Shown here piece after piece: positions 23,644 to 27,827 of a stretch of 27,827 nt of DNA. This DNA is from Alphaproteobacteria bacterium UBA6411 (lineage in GTDB: Bacteria; Pseudomonadota; Alphaproteobacteria; CAAGCB01; CAG-977). Each line of letters opens with the position of its first letter. The first letter of the stretch is position 1. The position numbers and the translations under genes are program-made. The notes under the pieces are model-generated. The model saw only the letters and a program-made list of their open reading frames with translations. It had not been told where the DNA came from and did not search any database. The stretch lies in assembly GCA_002438565.1 (NCBI GenBank), contig DJPN01000030.1, positions 7,330 through 35,156 of the forward strand, given 5' to 3'.

Positions 23644-25380
23644 TTACAGTGCGGCTTTGATATCCGCGGCGATTTGTTCGGGCGTCAAATGAAAACGCGT
23701 CAGCAGTTCGTTCATCGGCACGCGGTCGGTGAATTCCTTGTCTGCGCCGAAGCACAGCGTTTTCATCGCGTCAGCCCCGTAGAAGCGCGCGATTTTTTCG
23801 CCGAAACCGCCGTCCAACACACCGTTTTCCAGCGTCGCGACAACGCGGTGGCCTTTTTTCAATTCGTTCAGCGTTTCCGCATCCAAGCCTGTCAAAAATT
23901 TCGGGTTAATCAAAGTGGCGTCAATGCCGTCTTTTTTCAGCAGTTCTTTGACCTGTTTCGCCAAGCCGAAGAAATCGCCCGCGCCGATTAAAGCAACCGT
24001 GTCGCCCTGTTCGGCCGTTTCATATTTGTTCAAAACGGAATAATCGGTTGTGTCGGGTTTGCCCGCCTCGTAAGACGCAAACGGCACACGAATGACAACG
24101 GGATGTTCGTTTTGTTCAATCGACCAGTCCAGCATTTTCAAATATTCGGCTTTCGTCGTCGGGGCAAGGTACACCAGATTCGGAATGTTGCTGATTAAAG
24201 GAATGTCGAAACTGCCCATATGCGTCGCGTCCGCGGACGAAATGCCGCCCCAGAACACCAAAATCGTCGCGGGGTTGCCGTTCAGCGCCAAATCCTGCGA
24301 CAACTGGTCGTAAGTGCGCTGAATGAACGAACTCAGCACGCCCCAAACGGGATGCGCCCCGTTTTTCGCCATGCCGGAAATCGCGGCGACGGCGTGCGGC
24401 TCGCAAATGCCGACGTCCAAATAATGCTTGCCCATTTTCGCGCGGAATTCGGGTGAAAAGCCCGTCGCCCCCGGCGTCCCCGCCGTCACGACAATCAGCT
24501 TGTCGTCCGTTTTGACTTTTTCCAACAGGTAATTCACCGTGTCGTCCGTGTAGTTCGCGGGCATTTCGGCGGGCCGAGCCGCATCCAAAGCGTGCGGCAT
24601 AATCCAGTGGAAAGCTTCTTTGTTTTCGACGGCCTGTTTTAATCCGTGGCCTTTTTCGGTCACCAAATGGACGATAACGGGGTGCGAAACGTCTTTGACC
24701 GATTTGAACGCGGCCAGTAAAGCGGGCAAGTCGTTGCCGTCTTTGATGAACACATAATCAAACCCCAAAGTTTTAAAGAAATTGTTTTGCGCTTTGCCGT
24801 CGGTGTCGCGCAATTCTTTCAGATGTTTGTATAATCCGCCGTGGTTTTCGGCAATCGACATATCGTTGTCGTTGACGACGATAATCATGTTCGACCCCAA
24901 AACGGCGGCGTTGTCCAAAGCCTCCAGCGCTTCGCCGCCCGTCAGCGAACCGTCGCCCACAACCGCGATGACGTTGTATTTTTCGCCCTTCAAGTCGCGG
25001 GCTTTCGCCAAACCGTACGCCAGGCTCGCCCCCGTGGAGGTATGCCCGACCTGAAAAAAGTCGTGTTCGCTTTCATGCGGATTCGTAAAGCCGGAAATGT
25101 CTTCGTATTTTGCGGGATCAAGGAAGTATTCCTTGCGTCCTGTCAGAATTTTGTGCGTGTAGCACTGGTGCGACACGTCAAAAACGATTTTGTCCTTGGG
25201 CGAATCAAAAACGGTGTGAAGCGCGATTGTCGCTTCCAAAAAACCCAAGTTCGGTCCCATGTGGCCGCCCGTTTCGTTGACTTTTTTAATCAAAACGGCG
25301 CGAATGTCGTCCGCCAGCGTTTCCAATTCGGCAACGGACAAAGCTTTCAAATCAGCGGGGGAGTTTACTTTTTCCAACAT
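23644..25380 (-). CDS. dxs: 1-deoxy-D-xylulose-5-phosphate synthase-type enzyme (short, divergent)
   Basis: 578 residues, against about 620-640 for typical DXS. DXS condenses pyruvate and glyceraldehyde-3-phosphate with thiamine diphosphate, the entry step of MEP isoprenoid synthesis and of thiamine/pyridoxal precursor supply. Landmarks are HMGPNLGFLEATIALH, SHQCYTHKILTGR (H71), VGHTST (H113), the cofactor motif GDGS (142-145) to NDND (170-173), the catalytic glutamate in CEPHAV (E327), and DATHMGSFD matching the DXS substrate-site DxxxH. The usual RYPRG segment reads VIRVPFASY. This marks a divergent subgroup that I associate with Firmicutes-like sequences; whether it is the main DXS or a paralogue is open. 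AAAGGA lies before the start and a TTGACT promoter is upstream. Confidence 0.82.
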   Translation of the reverse strand: MLEKVNSPADLKALSVAELETLADDIRAVLIKKVNETGGHMGPNLGFLEATIALHTVFDSPKDKIVFDVSHQCYTHKILTGRKEYFLDPAKYEDISGFTNPHESEHDFFQVGHTSTGASLAYGLAKARDLKGEKYNVIAVVGDGSLTGGEALEALDNAAVLGSNMIIVVNDNDMSIAENHGGLYKHLKELRDTDGKAQNNFFKTLGFDYVFIKDGNDLPALLAAFKSVKDVSHPVIVHLVTEKGHGLKQAVENKEAFHWIMPHALDAARPAEMPANYTDDTVNYLLEKVKTDDKLIVVTAGTPGATGFSPEFRAKMGKHYLDVGICEPHAVAAISGMAKNGAHPVWGVLSSFIQRTYDQLSQDLALNGNPATILVFWGGISSADATHMGSFDIPLISNIPNLVYLAPTTKAEYLKMLDWSIEQNEHPVVIRVPFASYEAGKPDTTDYSVLNKYETAEQGDTVALIGAGDFFGLAKQVKELLKKDGIDATLINPKFLTGLDAETLNELKKGHRVVATLENGVLDGGFGEKIARFYGADAMKTLCFGADKEFTDRVPMNELLTRFHLTPEQIAADIKAAL

Positions 25381-25424
25381 AAACGTTTCCTTTCAAAAAC
25401 AGATTGTTCCGATTCGCCCCTCAG

Positions 25425-25453
25425 TTTATCAGTTAGAGTTCACTCCAAGTCAA
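25425..25453 (-). promoter_or_regulatory. Predicted sigma70-type promoter of the DXS-type gene
   Basis: On the minus strand TTGACT and GATAAA are exactly 17 bases apart. Transcription would start near 25418, leaving a leader of about 38 bases with AAAGGA ahead of the ATG at 25378-25380. Confidence 0.6.
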
Positions 25454-25474
25454 GCATTTTCATCGTCGCCGCAT

Positions 25475-25502
25475 TTCAAATCAAACGGACGTTTGATTTG
25501 AA
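25475..25502. promoter_or_regulatory. 28-bp palindrome, candidate operator
   Basis: Perfect 13-base arms (TTCAAATCAAACG and CGTTTGATTTGAA) flank a GA centre. The core AAACGGACGTTT recurs in reverse-complement form at 25557-25568, and AAACGTTT occurs between them at 25525-25532. There is no T run, so this is more likely a protein-binding site than a terminator. It lies between the two divergent genes. Confidence 0.55.
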
Positions 25503-25520
25503 GAAATTTCCAGAATGTGT

Positions 25521-25549
25521 TTGCAAACGTTTCCGCGGGGTGCTATGCA
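25521..25549 (+). promoter_or_regulatory. Candidate promoter of the autotransporter-like gene
   Basis: TTGCAA and TATGCA are 17 bases apart, with a TG one base before the -10 box (extended -10). The match is modest. The palindromic core AAACGTTT (25525-25532) overlaps its -35 box and spacer, a position suited to a repressor. Confidence 0.4.
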
Positions 25550-25589
25550 AAAGTTTAAACGTCCGTTTATTTTTTCGAGGGGAAAATCC

Positions 25590-27827
25590 ATGAAATTGAC
25601 CAAAACCGCTTTGCGCGAACTGTCCGCGAAATACCGCGCCGTTTTGATGAAATGCGCGCTGATGAATATGATGATTTTTGCGGGCGCGCTGATGCCGCGC
25701 GCGGCGGATGCCGATATTATGACTGTCGACAAAAATACACAGCTTAGTCAAAATACTTCCGTCGCCGATTTGGACATTAAATTTGACATCAACGGCTGCG
25801 ACTTTGGAAATTGCGTCCTTGATGGGCAGAAACACACCCTTTCCAGCTCCGACGGGGAAAATCTTACTTCGCTTACAATCACTACCAATTCGGAAGCCGC
25901 CTATGGCGGACGGCTAAACGACATCACGTTAAAAGCTTCCGAGATTGTGGGCAATACGACAAATGTAACCGAGGTTGAACTTACGGGTGATGTTGTTTTT
26001 GACGCGGCGACGGTTTCGAATATTGACCTTTACGGGAGATCCGGTAGTTCGCTGACGCTGACGGGAACAATGAAAGGCGGTTCTTTGAGGGGCGATCAAA
26101 GTTTCACGGTTACGGGAACGCTGGACAATGTGGCACTGAGCGGGGAAACGGGTAGTTTTCGGGGCATTGCCAAAGACACAACCTTTCTTAATTACGACTC
26201 GTTTAGTCTGGGCAATGTTAAATTTGAAGGGCGGACGGAAATTCATGCCAATACAGTATTCGGTAATTACTACAGTTCAAAATCCCCTGAGAGCCACAAT
26301 ATAATCAACGCAGGTGAAACGTTGGTTTTGAAAAGCACCGACGGTACGGGCAACGGTACATGGAACGTGGATAATACGCTTTATCTTGCCGGAAATATTT
26401 ATGGAAATTTGAATGGAGACGGCAAAAAATACCTTTATTTTGAAAACGATGCTTCAATATTGAAAGGAGTCTTGAATAACATTAAAATCGGAATCCTGAA
26501 AGATTTTTCTTGGAACGGCAACATAAAAATCGCCTCGGGGTCATCGGATGTCAAGCTGTTTCTCGGTGAAAATCATACTGATGCCAAGCTGATCACTTTC
26601 AATATGACGGCAGACGTCGAAAATGTATCCGAAGTGATAGCCGATAATGTAACCGTCGAGGGGCACGGCAAAACCATAATGACCCCGAAATTGACAGTGG
26701 GTGAAAAAGCTTATTTCAACGACGTTACAATCAAATCCGGCAATGACTTGAGCGTGTCAACGGAGGAAACGCATAACTTTAAAAATTCTACTCTGCATGC
26801 CGGAAACCGCCTTGATATAGAGGGCGATCTCATCAATCTGACCGGTAATTCGACGCTGACGGCGCAGCAAATTCGGGCGAAAAACATTTCCGTCAACGGC
26901 ACGCTGGGCGTAAACGGCGAGCTTTTTGTCGACAGCTTTACGGGAACGGGCGGCAATTCCCTGCTGGTTTTCGGCGACGATGCGAAATTGAACACCCAGT
27001 ACAGTGCCTACAGCGACAGGATAGTCCGTTTTTCGGACATCAACATTCAAGCGGGCAAAACGCTGGAACAAACAGAGGAAGGAATCCACTATTCCATTAA
27101 CGGATCCGTAGCCTTGACTTCGGAAACGGAAATCAAGATGAGCCGGGGGAGCAATCTGAACGTCAACGGCAGCTTTGATTTCAGCAAAGGCAGCCTGAGC
27201 ATTGGGAAAAACAATATTGAGCTGGGTGAAAACGCCGTTATGAAAGGGAACGCCGTTGTTTCCGCAGAAACCGAAAACGTTTCAACAGTTGTTTTAAACA
27301 AAAACGCAAAATGGATCGGTTCGCTTTCGTCAGTCAACAACAATGATAATGTAACACTTGAAATCAATGCGGATGATTTTACTTTGGACAATGATTTGAA
27401 AATTGCTAAAAATACGCTTCACGCTTTGAATATACAAAAAAATCTTACCCTTGCAGGCGGCGCTGTTGTGGATATGAATGCTGTTACAGCACGGATGCCG
27501 GGTATAGACGTAAGCATTGACGGAAACGGCACTTTGCGCGCAAATATGTTCATCGACGCCAATTCTTATTCTTTCAAAGACATTGCCATTGAAGCACGCG
27601 AAAAAAACTTGGATATAGGGACAATCGCCGACTTTACAAACAACGCGATTTCAGCCCCCGGCGCGATAACATTTCACAACGCCGCGACCTTTCACGGGGC
27701 GTCGATTTTGACCGCGCAAAGCATTAAAGCTAAAGCCGTTGCGCTGGAGGGGATGCTGACGGTCAGCGGCGTTTTGCAGGCGGACAAAATCACAGGCGGG
27801 ACTTTGAATATCGTTTTGCCCGAAACG
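25590..27827 (+). CDS. Autotransporter/adhesin-like surface protein (5' part, cut by window end)
   Basis: 746 codons, open to the last base with no stop, so the 3' part is missing. GAGGGG lies 7 bases before the start. The first 41 residues form a long signal peptide of the autotransporter type: a charged stretch (MKLTKTALRELSAKYR), a Met-rich hydrophobic core, and cleavage after ADA. The remainder is rich in Asn, Thr, Gly, Ser and Val with short alternating strands (for example LTLTGTMKGG, VTGTLDNVAL, LTVSGVLQ) recurring every 20-25 residues. This is the signature of a right-handed beta-helix passenger. Apart from C71 and C76 (in GCDFGNC) it has no cysteine beyond the signal. The expected C-terminal beta-barrel lies outside the window. 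The middle is AT-richer than its neighbours (18 of 60 bases G/C at 26401-26460). I infer a type V secreted adhesin, not proven without the C-terminus. Confidence 0.75.
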   Translation, partial: MKLTKTALRELSAKYRAVLMKCALMNMMIFAGALMPRAADADIMTVDKNTQLSQNTSVADLDIKFDINGCDFGNCVLDGQKHTLSSSDGENLTSLTITTNSEAAYGGRLNDITLKASEIVGNTTNVTEVELTGDVVFDAATVSNIDLYGRSGSSLTLTGTMKGGSLRGDQSFTVTGTLDNVALSGETGSFRGIAKDTTFLNYDSFSLGNVKFEGRTEIHANTVFGNYYSSKSPESHNIINAGETLVLKSTDGTGNGTWNVDNTLYLAGNIYGNLNGDGKKYLYFENDASILKGVLNNIKIGILKDFSWNGNIKIASGSSDVKLFLGENHTDAKLITFNMTADVENVSEVIADNVTVEGHGKTIMTPKLTVGEKAYFNDVTIKSGNDLSVSTEETHNFKNSTLHAGNRLDIEGDLINLTGNSTLTAQQIRAKNISVNGTLGVNGELFVDSFTGTGGNSLLVFGDDAKLNTQYSAYSDRIVRFSDINIQAGKTLEQTEEGIHYSINGSVALTSETEIKMSRGSNLNVNGSFDFSKGSLSIGKNNIELGENAVMKGNAVVSAETENVSTVVLNKNAKWIGSLSSVNNNDNVTLEINADDFTLDNDLKIAKNTLHALNIQKNLTLAGGAVVDMNAVTARMPGIDVSIDGNGTLRANMFIDANSYSFKDIAIEAREKNLDIGTIADFTNNAISAPGAITFHNAATFHGASILTAQSIKAKAVALEGMLTVSGVLQADKITGGTLNIVLPET

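Noticed and set aside
1..27827. Search for tRNA genes, CRISPR arrays, insertion sequences and integrases
   Set aside because: No cloverleaf-like tRNA ends, no regularly spaced direct repeats with unique spacers, and no transposase or integrase motifs were recognised by eye.

Overview
The window looks like part of the chromosome of an uncultured alphaproteobacterium, possibly host- or gut-associated. The main evidence is the gene order bamD-recN-ligA, a DUF465/YdcH-type protein and a Gram-negative envelope gene set. The genus cannot be fixed from sequence alone. Genes are densely packed, and no gene-free stretch exceeds 300 bases; the longest is the 209-base divergent region at 25381-25589. 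I saw no tRNA, rRNA, CRISPR array, insertion sequence or integrase.

Layout, left half: a 5' fragment of mutY (minus strand) diverges from a membrane protein with a cold-shock-like N-terminus and a DUF805 domain, followed by aminopeptidase N (pepN) and uridine phosphorylase (udp). A phosphofructokinase gene converges on udp, and two hairpin terminators lie back to back between them. After a small DUF465 protein comes a 1186-residue minus-strand protein. It has five membrane segments, a periplasmic sulfatase-superfamily domain and a roughly 500-residue tail containing a long Ala/Glu/Lys coiled coil.

From 9795 to 18334 six plus-strand genes are spaced by 14 bases or less, or overlap, and probably form one operon. 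They are a TPR protein fused to a methyltransferase, a single-pass membrane protein, an aldehyde dehydrogenase homologue lacking both catalytic residues, bamD, recN and ligA. A small secreted protein and a convergent MATE transporter follow, then a type-2 thymidine/AMP phosphorylase. With udp, this gives two nucleoside phosphorylases in the window.

The right end (about 21.7-27.8 kb) is cell-surface material. A secreted cysteine-rich protein with 40-residue tandem repeats is out of frame as given because of an 11-C tract just after its signal peptide. One added C, or two removed, restores a 584-residue protein, which suggests a phase-variation switch; a homopolymer assembly error is the main alternative. 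A short, divergent DXS-type enzyme and a large autotransporter/adhesin-like gene, cut by the window end, diverge from an intergenic region rich in palindromes.

The strongest leads are the poly-C switch with its Cys-repeat protein, the catalytically dead aldehyde dehydrogenase inside the bamD operon, the sulfatase-coiled-coil fusion and the palindromic control region of the adhesin.
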